A stretch of 64,000 bases of DNA from assembly GCA_046593355.1 (NCBI GenBank), contig JBKJNY010000111.1:1-64000 (forward strand), given 5' to 3'. The notes below the pieces were generated by a model, which saw nothing but the letters and a program-made list of their open reading frames with translations, had not been told where the DNA came from and searched no databases. The first letter of the stretch is position 1; each line of letters begins with the position of its first letter. The DNA comes from SXOA01 sp046593355. Its GTDB lineage: Bacteria > Planctomycetota > Planctomycetia > Pirellulales > Pirellulaceae. This document shows, one piece after another, positions 17,525-27,500 of this stretch. A program made the translations under genes and the position numbers.

Positions 17525-20500
17525 TTAGACGGTGGGTTCGGCCGATGGAGGAGCTTCGCTTTCCGGCGGCGGGGGAGGCGGGGGCGGAGTATCCTTTTCC
17601 TTCTTCTTCTCCATGAGTTGCTTGAGGTCGGAGAAGGAGCGCATGGGAGCCTTGCCTTCTTCCATGGCTTTGGTGAGCGGCTTAACGACCTTGGGCTTGG
17701 TGGGAGGCCGCTCGATGGTCTTGGGATACTGCTCGCGGTTGCCACCGCGCTGGTCGCGCCGGCCGCCACCACCGCCTTGACGCGGCGGACGATCACCGTG
17801 CGGCGAGGGAACACGCGACTGCGGCGGACGGGAAGTCTGCTGACCGCCTTGGACGGCTGTTCCCGCGGCTCCTTGCTGCGCCGGCTGTCCGCCGCGCTGA
17901 CCCTGGGGACGCCCACCACCTTCTTGTCGCTGGCGCGGGGGTCGCTGGTCTCGCTGCGGCCGTTCTTCGCGGGGTGGGCGAGGAGGGCGCTGGGTGCCGG
18001 GGGCAATGGCCGTGAGCGAGACGCGGCGGCGGGTCTTGTCGACTTCAACGACCCAGACCTTGAGCACGTCCCCGACGCCGACCACTTCGTGCGGATCTTT
18101 GATAAACCGGTCCGCCAGGCGGCTGATATGTACCAGGCCGCTGTCGGAAAGGCCGATGTCCACGAACACACCAAAGTCCACGACGTTCAGCACCGTCCCC
18201 AGCAGTTCCATTCCCGCTTGCATATCCTCTAGCTTCATGATCCCGCGGCGGAGGACCGGAGCCGGCACATTATCGCGCGGGTCGAGGCCAGGGCGGGTGA
18301 GCGAGTTGAGGATGTCTTGCAGCAAGAGCGTGCCCACCGCCAGCTCGTCCGCCAGCTTGGTGATGTCGACCGCGGAGGCTCGTTCGGCGATGACGTTTCG
18401 TGCTGGCGGAGGAGGCTCGGTGGCAGCAGGGGGCTGGGGGCTAGGCGCTGGAGAATCGGGGGGAGGGATTTGAGATTTGAGATTTGAGATTTGAGACTCG
18501 GGAGAGTCCGCACCCGGCGAGGATGGAGTAGCAACTTGAGAATCAGTTGATTCCGTCGCTGCCGACTGTACTTCCGCAACATCGGTCACATCAGCCGCAT
18601 TCGTCCCATTGGCAGGTTGAGCGTCAGTCTCACTGACCCCTGACTCCTGACTCCTGCCTTCTGACTCCTGTTCCTGGGCAGGCTGGAAGCCTACCCCACT
18701 TGCTGACTCCTGACTCCTGACCCCTGACTCCTGTGCCAGCTCCGCCGCGAACGCCGGCTTCTCCGGTGGCTTGGGGGGAGCGGGAACGCTCCTCGCCAAT
18801 TCATCGAGCTCGCAGCCGAGCTTGGCGAGAACGCGCTGAGCGATTTCATAGCTTTCGGGATGAATCCAGGTGGCGTCCAGCGGGTTTTCGCCGCCGATGA
18901 TTTTCAGAAAGCCGGCGGACTGCACGAAAGTCTGGTCCCCAAAGCCGGTGACCTTCTTCAGCTCGTCGCGATTCTTGAAGGGGCCGTGCTCGCGGCGGTA
19001 TTCGTACACGCGGCGGGCGGTGAGGGCGTTCATGCCGGAGACATAGCGGAGCAGAGCCGGGCTGGCGCTGTTCACGTCCACGCCGACGAAGTTCACGCAG
19101 GACTCGACCACGCTATCGAGCGATTCCTGCAAGTGCTTGGCTTTCACATCGTGCTGGTACAAGCCGACGCCCAGATTGGCCGGATTGATCTTCACCATCT
19201 CCGACAGCGGGTCGAGCAGGCGGCGGCCGATGGAGATGGCCCCGCGCTGCAGGGCGTCGTACGTCGGCAATTCCTCGCGGCCCAGCGGGCTGGTGCTGTA
19301 GATGCTGGCCCCCGCCTCGTTGACGACGGCATACGCCATGTCCCGGTCCTTCAATTCCTCCGCGAGCACGTCGGCCACGAGTTGCTCGGTCTCGCGGCAG
19401 CCGGTGCCGTTGCCAATGGCGACGATCTGGGCCTTGTGCTGCTTGGCAAAGTTGGCCAGGCGTTCGCGGGCCTTGGCCCGGCGGTCCTCCTTGCCGATGA
19501 CATATACCACACCGTGCCCCAGCACATTGCCGAATTCATCCAGGGCCACCATTTTGCAGCCGCTCTTGAATCCGGGGTCAATCGCCAGCACCCGGTTGCC
19601 CCGCGTCGGCTGTTGGAGCAGCAACTTGCGGAGGTTGCGGATGAAGACTTCGACGGCGTGCTCTTCGGCTTTGTCGGTCTGCTCGCGGCGGATTTCCCGT
19701 TCCAAACTGGGGATGAGCAGCCGGGTCAATGCGTCTCGCACGCACTGCTTGAGGAATTCCGCGTGCGGATGCCCCTCCGGCACCAGTAGATGCTCGGCCT
19801 CCCGCTGCATCGCCTCCACGTCCGCGTCAATTTTCACGCGGATGGCCCGCGCCCGCTCGCCGCGGTTGATGGCCAACACGCGGTGCGGCGGCACCTTGTG
19901 CAGCGGCTCTTGGAAGTTGTAATAGTCCTTGAAGGCGTGCTCGCCGATGATCTTCTTCTTTTTCTTCTTTTTGGCTTTCTTCAGGGCCTGCTGAACGTCG
20001 GGAGATTTTGCGGACTCGGGCGGTTTGTCGAACAGGCGGCCGGCGGGGACGGGGGAATCGACTGGGGGTGATTCGGGGCTGAGGGCTGGGGACTCGGGGC
20101 TGGGGGAAAGTACCTCGGCAGAGATTTCAGATTTGAGATTTGAGATTTGAGACTCGGAAGGAGCAGACTCCGAGGGGACAGGCTCAGAAGGGACAGAGTC
20201 AGCGGGAATAGGGTCATTGGCAGCGGCAGCAGGAGGTTCAGCACCGGCGGTTTCGGATTTCAACTCTGAAATCTCGGATTTCAAATTTGGAATTTCCGCT
20301 TGCGGCAAGCCTTGAGCTTCACCGCTTCCCTCGCTAACGCTTCGGGTTGGTGTCTCCTGTCCCTTGTCCCCTGTCCCCTGACCCCTGTCCCCTGTCTCCT
20401 GACCCCTGTCCCCTGTCTCCTGTTTCTGGGCAGGCTGGAAGCCTACCCCACCTTCGGGCTCCTGACTTACCGGCGTCTCCACCTTGGTGCAGACCAGCCT

Positions 20501-21073
20501 CCCTGAGCGGTGAAAAATCCTTCGCAGCCGGCCGCGAAGCTCGGCGTTCTCGCCGAAGCGCTCGGCGATCAGATAGCCAACTCCTTGCAACACATCGGTG
20601 GAATTGGCCAGCTCTTTCTCGGGATCGATCAGCGCGGTGAGCCGGGCTTCCAAATCGGCAGCGGCGGGATTGGCGTCCAGGATTTCCACCGCCAGCGGCT
20701 CCAGCCCCTGCTCGCGGGCCTTGGTCGCCAGCGTTTGCTTCTTCGGCTTGAAGGGAAAATACAGGTCTTCCAGTCGCTTGGGCGTGGTGGCGTTTTGAAT
20801 CTGGTTCGCCAGCTCGGGCGTCAGCTTTCCCTGGGCTTCAATGGATTTCAGGATCGTCTGCTTCCGCTCCGCGAGCTGGCGCAACTTCGTCACAACGAAC
20901 TGGATGCTGCGGATTTGCTCCTCATCCAGACCGCCGGTGTGATCCCTGCGGTAGCGCGTGATAAAGGGGACGGTGTTCCCCTCGTCGAGCAATTCGACGG
21001 TCCGTTCCACGCTGGGGGTCGGCAAATCGAGATCGCGGGCGACGTGCCCCAGGTCGATACGGATCAAGTTCAT
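17525..21073 (-). CDS. tex: Tex: S1 RNA-binding transcription accessory protein with repeat-derived inserts
   Basis: Tex is a conserved nucleic-acid-binding protein affecting transcription, usually about 720-780 aa; here it is 1182 aa. The standard domains are all present: N-terminal helical part (1-195), YqgF/RNase H-like domain (about 490-625, with VLAIDPGFKSGCK), helix-hairpin-helix (about 660-735, with GMNALTARRV and VTGFGDQTFVQ) and S1 domain (about 951-1025, with VVDFGVFVDIGL). The extra length is two inserts, about 201-360 and 771-895, plus a basic Pro/Gln/Gly-rich tail (about 1028-1182). The inserts fall exactly in interdomain linkers and contain peptides TRSVSEG, GVGFQPAQ (twice) and QISNLKSEIS/QISNLKSQIP, which are translations of intergenic repeats. 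The reading frame is intact throughout. Confidence 0.95.
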   Translation of the reverse strand: MNLIRIDLGHVARDLDLPTPSVERTVELLDEGNTVPFITRYRRDHTGGLDEEQIRSIQFVVTKLRQLAERKQTILKSIEAQGKLTPELANQIQNATTPKRLEDLYFPFKPKKQTLATKAREQGLEPLAVEILDANPAAADLEARLTALIDPEKELANSTDVLQGVGYLIAERFGENAELRGRLRRIFHRSGRLVCTKVETPVSQEPEGGVGFQPAQKQETGDRGQETGDRGQGTGDKGQETPTRSVSEGSGEAQGLPQAEIPNLKSEISELKSETAGAEPPAAAANDPIPADSVPSEPVPSESAPSESQISNLKSEISAEVLSPSPESPALSPESPPVDSPVPAGRLFDKPPESAKSPDVQQALKKAKKKKKKKIIGEHAFKDYYNFQEPLHKVPPHRVLAINRGERARAIRVKIDADVEAMQREAEHLLVPEGHPHAEFLKQCVRDALTRLLIPSLEREIRREQTDKAEEHAVEVFIRNLRKLLLQQPTRGNRVLAIDPGFKSGCKMVALDEFGNVLGHGVVYVIGKEDRRAKARERLANFAKQHKAQIVAIGNGTGCRETEQLVADVLAEELKDRDMAYAVVNEAGASIYSTSPLGREELPTYDALQRGAISIGRRLLDPLSEMVKINPANLGVGLYQHDVKAKHLQESLDSVVESCVNFVGVDVNSASPALLRYVSGMNALTARRVYEYRREHGPFKNRDELKKVTGFGDQTFVQSAGFLKIIGGENPLDATWIHPESYEIAQRVLAKLGCELDELARSVPAPPKPPEKPAFAAELAQESGVRSQESASGVGFQPAQEQESEGRSQESGVSETDAQPANGTNAADVTDVAEVQSAATESTDSQVATPSSPGADSPESQISNLKSQIPPPDSPAPSPQPPAATEPPPPARNVIAERASAVDITKLADELAVGTLLLQDILNSLTRPGLDPRDNVPAPVLRRGIMKLEDMQAGMELLGTVLNVVDFGVFVDIGLSDSGLVHISRLADRFIKDPHEVVGVGDVLKVWVVEVDKTRRRVSLTAIAPGTQRPPRPPREERPQRDQRPPRQRQEGGGRPQGQRGGQPAQQGAAGTAVQGGQQTSRPPQSRVPSPHGDRPPRQGGGGGRRDQRGGNREQYPKTIERPPTKPKVVKPLTKAMEEGKAPMRSFSDLKQLMEKKKEKDTPPPPPPPPESEAPPSAEPTV
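18389..18763 (-). repeat. Repeat-derived insert 2 inside tex
   Basis: Codes for tex residues about 771-895. It contains direct repeats of GACTCCTGACTCCTG, the element GGCAGGCTGGAAGCCTACC (also at 20430 and, inverted, at 30605) and tandem GATTTGAGATTTGAGA. It keeps the reading frame and lies between the HhH and S1 domains. Confidence 0.75.
19994..20473 (-). repeat. Repeat-derived insert 1 inside tex
   Basis: Codes for tex residues about 201-360. It includes tandem CCCCTGTCTCCTGACCCCTG units, a family B arm (CCCTCGCTAACGCTTCGGG at 20329-20347), the GGCAGGCTGGAAGCCTACC element, and GATTTGAGATTTGAGA tandems. The insert separates the N-terminal domain from the conserved FKDYYNFQEPLHKVPPHR segment, which follows a lysine run. 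Confidence 0.75.
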
Positions 21074-21192
21074 CGGTCAAACCATTGCAGCCCCGCGATT
21101 AGCGGGGCCGCGCAAAGACGATTCTGGCGCAAAATGGAAAGCCCGCGCAATCTAGCGCTAATTCCGTGAGTTGTCAAGGATTACGAGAGGAG

Positions 21193-21292
21193 AGCCACGG
21201 ATTGAACACGGATGAACACGGATAGAATCCAAGCCAAAAGAGGAGCACATTCATTTCAAGATCTGACTCTTATCCGTGTTCAATCCGTGGCT
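21193..21292. repeat. 21-bp perfect inverted repeat (ATCCGTGTTCAATCCGTGGCT)
   Basis: The arms at 21193-21213 and 21272-21292 match perfectly over 21 bases, with additional ACACGGAT units between them. Related CCACGG/CCGTGG arms occur at about 28622-28712. This occupies most of the 241-base gap upstream of tex and downstream of mtnA. Confidence 0.8.
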
Positions 21293-21314
21293 CATCCGTG
21301 GCCCATTCGTATTC

Positions 21315-22325
21315 TTAAATTACTGGCCGGCCCACTAACGTTGCAATTGTCTCGCTGCTCACCGGTTCGATGATACCGCGCTCCGTGATGATCGCTTTGA
21401 TGAGCCGCGCGGGTGTAACATCGAAGGCGGGATTGTAAACTTCGATGCCATCCGGCGCGGTCTGCTTGCCAAAGCCGTGAGTGATTTCAGTTGAGTTACG
21501 CTGCTCGATGGGAATCAGGTCTCCGCTGGCCAGGCTGAGATCGAAGGTGCTGGTGGGGGCGGCGACGTAGAACGGAATCTGATGGGCATTGGCCAGAACG
21601 GCAACGGAGTAGGTGCCGATTTTGTTAGCGGTGTCTCCATTGGCGGTGATGCGATCCGCCCCGACGATGACAGCCTGCACCTTACCTTCCCGCATTACCT
21701 GGGCTGCCATACTATCGCAAATCAGGGTCGCTCGGATGCCCCGCTGCGCGAGCTCCCACGCGGTCAGCCGGGCTCCCTGGAGAAGCGGGCGAGTTTCGTC
21801 GACGAATACGTGAAGCTGCTTCCCCTGATCCTGGGCCGTGAAGAACACCGACAGTGCCGTCCCATATTCGGCCGTTGCCAGGCCGCCAGCGTTGCAATGC
21901 GTGAGCACGCCGCTGTTGTTGGCCAGGAGTTCAGCGCCATACCGGCCGATGGCGTGGCACATGGCCCGGTCCTCTTCATGAATCGCCCGGGCCTCCGCAA
22001 GCAGGTCTCTTTTCCGAAGTGCGGCTTTCTTCATTCGCTCCAAAGCCCAGAACAGATTCACCGCCGTCGGCCGGCTGGAAGCGAGATAGGCGGTGATTAC
22101 GTCCAGATTGCTGCCGGCCTGCAAGCCCACGACCACGCCATACGCGGCCGCAATCCCAATCGCCGGCGCGCCTCGCACCCGCAGTTGCTTGATCGCTTCC
22201 CACACCGCTTCCACCGTGCGGCACTCAATTTCCAACAGCTCCGTCGGCAGGCGAGTTTGGTCGATCAGAACGAGGTGGCCGCTTTCATCGCCGACCCAGC
22301 GGAGCGTTTCAACTTTCTTGGACAT
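21315..22325 (-). CDS. mtnA: S-methyl-5-thioribose-1-phosphate isomerase
   Basis: A 336-aa protein matching the MtnA/eIF2B-alpha-like family in length and motifs. The N-terminal phrase RVRGAPAIGIAAAYG (about 49-63), the active-site cysteine segment LTHCNAGGLATAEYGTAL, and the catalytic aspartate segment VGADRITANGDTANKIGTY are all present. MtnA converts methylthioribose-1-phosphate to methylthioribulose-1-phosphate in the methionine salvage pathway, in the cytoplasm. No other salvage genes are nearby; the dehydratase gene upstream is on the same strand but 104 bases away. A ribose-1,5-bisphosphate isomerase role is a less likely alternative. Confidence 0.93.
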   Translation of the reverse strand: MSKKVETLRWVGDESGHLVLIDQTRLPTELLEIECRTVEAVWEAIKQLRVRGAPAIGIAAAYGVVVGLQAGSNLDVITAYLASSRPTAVNLFWALERMKKAALRKRDLLAEARAIHEEDRAMCHAIGRYGAELLANNSGVLTHCNAGGLATAEYGTALSVFFTAQDQGKQLHVFVDETRPLLQGARLTAWELAQRGIRATLICDSMAAQVMREGKVQAVIVGADRITANGDTANKIGTYSVAVLANAHQIPFYVAAPTSTFDLSLASGDLIPIEQRNSTEITHGFGKQTAPDGIEVYNPAFDVTPARLIKAIITERGIIEPVSSETIATLVGRPVI

Positions 22326-22329
22326 AGTA

Positions 22330-22436
22330 CCTATCAGATCGCTTTCGCACTCTTAATCTTAATCGTTTTCCTTCCGAGTTCATGCGGCGAGCAAAGCGAA
22401 GAGGATTAAGATTGAGATTAGGATTAAGATTAAGAA
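22330..22436. repeat. GATTAAGATTA-type simple inverted repeats
   Basis: Between mtnA and the dehydratase gene, CTTAATCTTAATCG faces GATTAAGATTGAGATTAGG and further GATTAAG units. The last unit overlaps the stop codon of the dehydratase gene. The unit type resembles the GATTTGAGA tandems found within tex. Confidence 0.6.
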
Positions 22437-24388
22437 GTTGTCTTCAGTGCTTCGACAATCTTCTCCACATCATAAACACACCCTCCCCAAGTCCCGCCCC
22501 CAACGCGCTGTAGCGCCGCCCACAGCCGCGTGTCGTCGGGCAAGTCCTTGTCTGGGCGCAAATCCGGGTGCGGCTGCCGGGCGGCAAGCACCAGGGCTCC
22601 TTCCGAGGGTGTGTAGGCTCTTTCCCCTTCGCCCACGAAATCCACCGTGCCGACCAGGCTGTTTCGGTCGATGACGATTCGCACCAGGTCTCCGTCCCGC
22701 AGCTTGCCGACGGGTCCGCCGGCGAGAGCTTCGGGCCCGACGTGGCCGATGCAGGCGCCGGTGCTGACGCCGGAGAAGCGGGCATCCGTGACGACGGCCA
22801 CTTCTCGCCCCCATTTCAGAAATTTGAGTGCCGACGTGAGCTGATAGGTCTCTTCCATGCCCGAGCCCATCGGGCCGCGGCCGATGAGCACGAGGATGTC
22901 GCCCGGTTTGACGGCATCGGGGCCGTGGCTCTTGATGGCGGCAATGGCGGCTCGTTCACTGGTAAAGACGCGGGCTGGGCCGAGCTTGCGATAAACGCCG
23001 TCGGCATCGACGACTGCCGGGTCAATGCTCGTCGCCTTGATGACCGCACCTTCTGGACAGAGGTTTCCCACCGGGAAGCAGACCGTGCTCGTGAGTCCGC
23101 GCTGGCGGGCAACCTTGGGCGGCATGATGACCTCTTCCGCGTCCACCCCGTCCCGCTCTTTGAGCAGTGCTCGCACCCGTTGCCGCCGCTCTGATTTTTC
23201 CCACCATTTCAGGACTTCGCCGAGCGGATGGCCGGTGACGGTGAGGACGGACAAGTCGAGCATCCCCAGCTCGCGCAAATGCAGCATCACTTCCGGCGCG
23301 CCGCCGGCCAGGAACAGCCGCACCGTGGGATGATTCGTCGGCCCGTTCGGCAGCACGGAGACAAATCGTGGCACCTGGCGATTGACCTCGGTCCAATCAG
23401 CAACGGTTGGCCGCGGCAGACCGGCGGCGAAGGCGATGGCTGGAATGTGGAGCAGCAGGTTGGTGGAGCCCCCGCAGGCGGCATGAACGACCATCGCGTT
23501 GCGAACGGCAGCGGAGGTGAGAATGTCCTTGAGCTTCAGTCCTTTGTTCGATAGTTCCCTTACCGCGCGGGCACTGCGGGTGGCGATGTCCAGCCAAATC
23601 GGCTGGCCGCTGGGAGCGAGGGCGGAGTGCGGCAGGGCCATGCCGAGTGCTTCCGCCACTAGCTGGGACGTCGCTGCCGTACCCAAAAACTGGCAGCCGC
23701 CACCGGGGGACGCACACGCCGCACAGCCGGCGACTGCCGCATCGTGCAGGGTGATTTCTCCATGAGCGTAGCGAGCGCCGATGGTCTGTACCTTTCCCGC
23801 GTCTTCTCCTTCGGTCGGCGGCAGCGTCACTCCGCCGGGCACAATCACTGACGGCAGATTCGAACATCCCGCCAGCGCCAGCATCATCGCGGGAAGCCCC
23901 TTGTCGCAGGTGGCGATGCCCACCACCCCCGACCGCTGCGGCAGCGAGCGAATCAGCCGCCGCATCACGATGGCGGCATCGTTGCGGTAGGGGAGGCTAT
24001 CGAACATGCCGGTCGTCCCTTGCGTCCGCCCGTCGCAAGGGTCGCTGACAAACGCTGCAAAGGGAACTCCGCCGGCCGATTTGATTTCATTGGCCGCCGC
24101 TTGCACGAGCAATCCCACTTCCCAATGCCCGGTGTGATACCCGAGGGCAATGGGGCTTCCGTCCGGCGCTCGCACTCCCCCCTGCGTGCTGACGATCAAA
24201 TACTGCTCCCCCAGCAAATCCTGCGGGTTCCAGCCCATGCCGGCCGCCTGAGTCAGGCCGAACAGGTCTCCGCTCGACCAGGTCTTGAGGATTTCATCCG
24301 TCAGCGGCAGTTCCCCTTGCGGACCCCGAGCGGTCGTCTGAATCTCGTAGACGCCAGCATCGGTTTCGAGGAGTTCCGCAAGCTGCAT
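22430..24388 (-). CDS. IlvD/Edd-superfamily dehydratase, YjhG/YagF (xylonate dehydratase) type
   Basis: A 652-aa protein, the length of the YjhG/YagF branch rather than of IlvD (about 560 aa). Iron-sulfur and active-site landmarks are visible: SDPCDGRTQGTTGMFDSLPY, then IATCDKGLPAMMLALAG, then CASPGGGCQFLGTAATSQ. The family dehydrates sugar acids, D-xylonate being the best known substrate, to 2-keto-3-deoxy acids using an Fe-S cluster. The ATG at 24388 is followed immediately by a compact, family-like N-terminus. No other sugar-acid genes accompany it, so the natural substrate is uncertain. Its 5' leader contains a perfect inverted repeat (24395-24444). Confidence 0.88.
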   Translation of the reverse strand: MQLAELLETDAGVYEIQTTARGPQGELPLTDEILKTWSSGDLFGLTQAAGMGWNPQDLLGEQYLIVSTQGGVRAPDGSPIALGYHTGHWEVGLLVQAAANEIKSAGGVPFAAFVSDPCDGRTQGTTGMFDSLPYRNDAAIVMRRLIRSLPQRSGVVGIATCDKGLPAMMLALAGCSNLPSVIVPGGVTLPPTEGEDAGKVQTIGARYAHGEITLHDAAVAGCAACASPGGGCQFLGTAATSQLVAEALGMALPHSALAPSGQPIWLDIATRSARAVRELSNKGLKLKDILTSAAVRNAMVVHAACGGSTNLLLHIPAIAFAAGLPRPTVADWTEVNRQVPRFVSVLPNGPTNHPTVRLFLAGGAPEVMLHLRELGMLDLSVLTVTGHPLGEVLKWWEKSERRQRVRALLKERDGVDAEEVIMPPKVARQRGLTSTVCFPVGNLCPEGAVIKATSIDPAVVDADGVYRKLGPARVFTSERAAIAAIKSHGPDAVKPGDILVLIGRGPMGSGMEETYQLTSALKFLKWGREVAVVTDARFSGVSTGACIGHVGPEALAGGPVGKLRDGDLVRIVIDRNSLVGTVDFVGEGERAYTPSEGALVLAARQPHPDLRPDKDLPDDTRLWAALQRVGGGTWGGCVYDVEKIVEALKTTS

Positions 24389-24394
24389 GGGATA

Positions 24395-24444
24395 GTCGCC
24401 TTTCGCTCCGCGAAAGGACGTTCTTTCGCGGAGCGAAAGGCGAC
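24395..24444. repeat. 22-bp perfect inverted repeat in the dehydratase 5' leader
   Basis: GTCGCCTTTCGCTCCGCGAAAG (at 24395-24416; first 20 bases GTCGCCTTTCGCTCCGCGAA) is mirrored exactly at 24423-24444 with a six-base loop. It starts seven bases upstream of the dehydratase ATG, so on the minus-strand mRNA it would form a stable hairpin over the ribosome-binding region. Confidence 0.8.
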
Positions 24445-24566
24445 ACTTGCGGATGCTTGCACCTTACCGCGAGAGACAGGCCGCGCGTAGAGGCAACCAC
24501 TGGCCGTGAATCAGCCGCTCGGCGATAATCCGGCTTCCCCGCTCACTCTCTTGGGAGGCAATCGCC

Positions 24567-27500
24567 ATGTCCAATATTCCTTGCTGCCGAAGTTTCGAGA
24601 TGGTCGCGGTAAGTTTGATGGCACTGTCGCTATTTGCGGCACCTCAACCGGCTGGAGCACAGTCTCCCGCCAAGTCGACTAGCAAGAAACCAGCGGCTGC
24701 GGAGAAACCGGCTGCGGCGGCAACAAAGCCAGCCGCGAAGCTCGCCGAACCGGCGACGGCGGAGGAAGCGGCGAAAGTTTTGGACCTGCGCACCATTCCG
24801 ATCATGGAGGGGGCCAAGACCAGGAGCGAACGCACGCTGGGCCTGTTGATGTATGAGGCCAAAGGGACTCCCAAAGCGGCGTTCGAGTTTCATCGCCAGC
24901 AATTGGTGAAGCTCGGCTTCAAGGAACTGCCGGGGGGCTACAGCGACAAGACCAGCTCCTCCGGCAACTTCACCAAGGACGGCTTCCGGGTGAGCCTCAG
25001 CGCCGGGGAAATCAGCGGCGATCCCACCAAGGCCGGCTGGTCGAACGTGACCCTGGGCAACGGAGGGAACGTGGCCCTGGACAAGTTGCCGGTGCCGCCG
25101 GGGGTGAAGCCCTTCCACCCGACAGCGTATGAAGCCTCCTATACCACCGATGCTAAGCCCGCCGAGACCGCGGCCGCCTGCCGCAAGCTGCTGCTCGCCG
25201 CCGGCTGGGAACCGTATGGTGAAATGGCCCCCCTGAAGAGTAACCCGGATATGACGATGCAGTATTTCAAGCGGAACAACATCAAGCTGCTATCGTGGGT
25301 GATGACCATGGAGACCGAGGGTCGCAAGACGACGCTGATCCGCTACAACGCGGAGCTGCTTTCGGTCGATCTGCCCGCGCCGGCGGACGCGACCGATCCG
25401 CGGTACACCGATCATCAGAAGAGGCTCTGGTTCGAGTCGCCGGAAGATCAAACCGACGCCATCTTCGCGTTCTATCAGGAGCGGCTTCCCAAGCAGGGTT
25501 GGAAGGCGACGACCGAGAAGCCAATTGCGGATGACGGAAAAAGGACGAAGTTTCTGGTCTACCGCAATCCGCAGAAGGACATGCTTTCGCTCGATACGGT
25601 TCGATACTCCGGCAAAGTGGGAGTCACGCTGACGCATCAGACCGCGGCCGAAGTCGCCGAAGGGGAGCGCCTGGCGAAGGCGCAAGCGGAGGTCGAGAAG
25701 CAAAGACTGGCCGCGATCAATAAGAAGGTCAACGTCGCCGTGCCGCTGCCGGCCAATGCAAAGAAAATCGATGAGCAAGAGGCGCACATGTATGAGTTCA
25801 GGCTCGCCACCGGCAGCGGACCCAAGGAGCTGACAGCGCTCCGCGAGCATTTTCTCAAGGAGGGGTGGACCGAAGGCAAGGGCAGGGAATTCGACGAAAC
25901 GAGCGGCATCGTGCTTCTCACGAAGGGCTTTGCGAGGCTCACCTTGAGCTATTGGTCCCTCGGCGTTAGCGGTGGTGTCGACATCAAGGTCGAGGGTACG
26001 AAGAACGTCGTGCTGGAGCCGGTTTCCGCCAAGGACAAACTGGCTGCGGACAAACCGGCTGCCGACGAGCCGACGGATGAGCCCCTGAAGCCCGTCAAGA
26101 AGAAGCCAGCCATCCCCGGACTCCCGCCGGGCATCGAACTCCCCGATGAAGTCAAGGATCTGCTGAAAAAGGCATTGGAGGAACCTGGAGACGAGAAAGA
26201 GGGCGCAGGTCCTGCCGAAGAACCGAAGAAAGGCAAGAAGCCCAAGACTCCCGGACTCCCCTTCCCGGAATTGCCCCCCGGAGTCGAGCTTCCCGATGAG
26301 GTCAAGGAATTCCTGAAAAAGGGAGTGGAAGTACCCGCCGACGAGAAGCCGGCCCCCACCAAGAAGCCCTCACCTGCGAAAAAGCCTGTCCCGAAGAAGG
26401 CGGAGCCGAAGGAGGAGGACAAGGAAACTGGAGAAACCCCCAAGGTTGCCTTGGCACGCAGGCCAGCGCCTCGGGAAGGCATTTCCTCCAAGCGCAAGAT
26501 CACCGAGAAATCGCTGGGAGAGTACGACCTGTCGAAGTTCGACCCCAAGAAGCCGACGCTCTGGATCAGCCCCGATGGGCGGCGGGTGGCGTACTTGACC
26601 GAGAAGGGGATCGTGATCGACGGCGAAACCAAGGAATACGACTATGGCGTCGAGCCCGAGTCTTTTACTTTCAGCCCCGATAGCAAACGGACGGCATACG
26701 CGGCGCATGTGAAGCGGCCCAAGAGCGATACCAACTACATCCTGGTCCTGGACGGCAAGGAAGCCGAGCAATCCTATCACCGCATTGGTCCCGGCCCGGT
26801 CTTCAGCCCCGACAGCAAGCACGTCGTCTTTTTCGGCGACCGATTCACCGCCAAAGATTACGAAGACTTTGTGGTGATCGACGGCAAAGAGGGGCCGCCG
26901 CAAAAAGGTTTTGCCTGGGAGATGGCGTTCACGCCGGACAGTAAGAAGCTGGTGTACGGGGTCAATCTCGCTAAGCGGGAACGCGCGATCATGCGCGAGC
27001 AAACCATCGACGGCAGCCAGGAGCCGGTGGATCGAGCTTTTGGTCCGGCGACGCTCCACCGCAATTTCTTTTACGGCCCCGCTGGCGAGTTGGGCTACAT
27101 CGGGTACGGCGGCGAGAATCAGTTTTTGGTTGTCTATGACGGCAAGGAAGATCCGAACCGGTTCAGAGAGATCGAGATCCGCAACGTAGTCGTCAGCGGA
27201 GACGGCAAGCATGTGGCCTATGTCGCGGAGTCAGGGGTTTTCAAGTACGTCGTGGTGTATGACGGCAAGCCGGGCCAGGAGAGCGACCGCAACGTCGCCG
27301 ACCGCAGCCTGGCCCTCAGCCCGGACGGCCAGCGAATCGGCTACGCCACGCGGGATTTCGGCAAGTTTACGGCGGTGATCGACGGCCAGGAGAGCAAGGT
27401 GTACCGCGGCGTCCTGGGGATCGTCTTCAGTCCCGACAACAAGCGGGTCGCCTACACGGCCGTAGCGGCCGAAGCAGACAAGTGGCTGGCGGTCATCGAC

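Noticed and set aside
17402..18232. Plus-strand frame at the 3' end of tex
   Set aside because: Antisense to the Tex S1 domain and its tail.
22330..22436. GATTAAGATTA tandem units as a possible CRISPR array
   Set aside because: Units are short, abutting and imperfect, with no spacers and no cas genes.
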